A DNA stretch of 64,000 nucleotides. Source: Enoplosus armatus (lineage: Eukaryota > Chordata > Actinopteri > Centrarchiformes > Enoplosidae). Shown one piece after another: positions 61,830 through 64,000 of the stretch. Position 1 is the first letter of the stretch. Every line of letters starts with the position of its first letter. A model generated the notes under the pieces. That model did not search any database. It was not told the DNA's origin and worked only from the letters and a program-made list of their open reading frames with translations. Where the stretch lies: assembly GCF_043641665.1 (NCBI RefSeq), contig NC_092183.1, forward strand, positions 26,985,722-27,049,721, written 5' to 3'. Made by a program: the position numbers and the translations under genes.

Positions 61830-64000
61830 ATCTTTGACGTTTCTCTTCACTGCGTTAAATAAAGATGTGCTGTAATAAAGCCAACATGCCATGACATCAT
61901 TAGATATTAAATATAATCTATCAGCACTGTCGGTTTTAAAAAATCTTGTATCGCATTTTGCCTTCAAAGCCGCATACATGGTTTTCCACCAGTGATTCTG
62001 ACAGGTTTATGTTTTAGAGAGGGGACCCAGATGTTTTATAGCTAATAGCCACACTGGGCCGTGGGCTGGAGCTAATCTGTGCAGTGATGAGGAGACAGGG
62101 TCTCTGCTGGTCACGCAGTCTTGTGGGAAAGAGGCCATGAAATCACATTTTCCCCAAAGTGGAAACTAATAATGCCTGAAAACTCTTGTGCTGTGCAATT
62201 CCGTTCAGACGTGACTCCGACATTCTTGAAATATTAAAGGCGACGTTCGCCCTAAAGTGCTCGTGATCGTTCGCATCAGGTGGCCCATCAAAGCAGGCGG
62301 CCTGCTTTTGGTGTGCTGTTCTGTTCCACAAAGATTTGTCATAAACAGGGCAGGGAGGCAGCCTGGGCCATCACCGGCTGCTTCAGGCGCAGCACACAAA
62401 CGAAAACTAATTTAACTAACCTCCCTTCAAAACTGAGAGGTTGAACACACAATTAAGTGCACAGTAAAAGACAAAGTAAAAGACAAAGAGACACTGCAAG
62501 CGTTTAAGACTTTCATCTTTTTGACCCTAACCCTTTCCCTTCTGTCTTTGCACAATCCTGTTGGTGTGTTAAAAAAAAGAACCGGCGTCGAGGCTGTTCA
62601 TACATTAGCATTACAATGAACCAAAATGAAAAAAGCCAGTTTTTAAACGCAGATTTACTTTGGCATCGTCCATCTTCTCATCACATTTCTGTGCACTGAG
62701 ACACTTTCCCCCCATTCTCCTGATCAACCCCAGCTCTGCCAACAAGATGCCACCCAGGCAGCCAAAACAAATATCATAAATAATGGAGACTAGTTGGATG
62801 GCCCGACTGTTCTGAAAATAATGGATTCCGTGTTTGGTTTCTGGTTAATGACAACATTCAGCCAGAGATGTAATAATGTGGGACGCACAGCAACAAGGTT
62901 GGCCTGATTTACGATCATATGAGCCCATTTCCAAATGCTAACACCAACATCAAATGTTGCCAACAGCCTGAGATATTTATCTCCAAACCTGGATATCCTG
63001 ATGCAATCCTTGCAAGGTGTCATCAGCAAACTCTTCACAGCACGCTCATGTTTGCCGAGCTGGCGTGCGATTCGATCTATCATAGAGCGGCAAAGGGATG
63101 AGAGAGGCAAACAATCGAACGGGGCCATCTTCCTCAGAGCTCCTCGCTGCAAAAGGAGGCTGTTTGAATTGCACTCGTGACAAACAAGATTAAAGAGTAG
63201 CGTGGAGGCTGAATTTAGTTCTGAATTCATACTTCAAAAAGTAAATGTGTAATATCATATGTTTTACAAGCGCAAATTCAGAGGAAAAGTAAGTGTATTG
63301 AGCAATGGCAGGAAAAAAAAGCTTCTTTTTTTCACACTGCGTCTGATTACGTCACATGAATTGTCCTATAGTCTGTCCATATTTTCCCACTTGCTTTAGT
63401 TTACCACCGTTAGTTCACCATTATTGTGTTTGTCTGCACAAATTCAGTCCAACGTTCTCCTATTCCCAAAAGGAATGATGCTGGCTCTCGTGCCTGGGTG
63501 CATTTTGTTAAGTGAGGAGACGTGACTTTACTGCTGCATCTGTAATGCATCTGTAATGTGGTCATGTGCAGCGTTTAGGCCCCCCTCCCCCCACTCCCCT
63601 TCTCTCTCTCTCCCCCACTCTCCCTGAAGTACACCATAAACATAATGTGGAGGTGGGTCTAGTAATGTGAAAATGTGACTGTCCCTCGGAGGCCCAGAAG
63701 GCTCATATTTATAAAGGCCGCGGTCCGTCGAGTCATGTCAATATGTAATTTCTACCTCAGCCGCGTCAAAAGTAGTAATTGTAAAACTTGATCAAAGATT
63801 GGCCTGCTCTCACCTTCGGAGACAAAAATGAGTCTAGATGTCACTGTGGTGTTTTATATCGTTTTTTCTAGTTTCTTTGGATGCAAACCTAAAATTTGCT
63901 CTTTAGAGCTTTAAAAACACCCGTATGCTTTAACCAGAGCGCTGACCACCGCATCCCCAGTCAACATGAACCAACATTACAGTCAGAGTCAAAAGGAGAG

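Larger units (their letters stand above)
54689..64000. other. nsmf intron 1 (at least 9.3 kb, open at the right edge)
   Basis: The exon with the nsmf start was searched for on the minus strand by its expected Arg/Ala-rich coding and was not found, so this is read as intron 1. Contents recognised are a foldback (56827-56993), homopolymers and microsatellites, a CTTCAA-rich stretch (59690-60175), a Tc1-like fossil (61363-61735), and compositionally ordinary stretches at 59040-59290 and 62780-63180 that may be conserved noncoding DNA. Confidence 0.55.

Overview
This window is vertebrate nuclear DNA, almost certainly from a teleost fish and probably a percomorph. Genes are split by GT-AG introns, spacers are AT-rich, CA, AT and homopolymer microsatellites are dense, and several dispersed repeats typical of teleosts are present, including a Tc1/Sleeping Beauty-like fossil, LINE 3' ends and an L2-like tail. 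Gene models were built by reading exons off the minus strand, matching them to remembered vertebrate proteins, and checking that reading phase closes across every junction.

Layout: three protein genes were recognised, all on the minus strand. (1) 1-12146: the 5' part of GCN1, the ribosome-bound activator of the eIF2-alpha kinase GCN2. I resolve 36 coding exons totalling 4689 nt, exactly 1563 codons, from the initiator Met to mid-protein; the rest runs off the left edge. (2) 14843-17962: a complete three-exon vamp5-type R-SNARE of 96 residues, whose first coding exon contributes only the ATG. (3) 31038-54688: nsmf (Jacob/NELF), a synapse-to-nucleus messenger. I resolve 15 coding exons, including a 6-nt microexon and a 62-nt exon at 54627-54688. 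The first coding exon, with the start and the expected myristoylation site, was not found and probably lies beyond 64000.

Between and inside the genes: 12210-14280 and 18300-31000 are spacers with no convincing gene; they hold repeats and one isolated exon-like open stretch at 23966-24088 that could encode a membrane tail. The nsmf introns carry dispersed repeats, including an inverted pair flanking five exons. From 54689 to 64000 is nsmf intron 1, with a 77-nt-arm foldback, a degraded Tc1-like element, a CTTCAA-rich cryptic repeat and possible conserved noncoding stretches.

The three genes do not form a pathway. GCN1 acts in the amino-acid and ribosome-stalling stress response, vamp5 in membrane fusion, and nsmf in neuronal signalling. 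I found no CRISPR array, operon, phage, rRNA or tRNA, and no new multi-gene system. The most notable points are the nsmf microexon, a 104-nt GCN1 intron carrying a run of 28 G, the foldback and the orphan membrane-tail exon.
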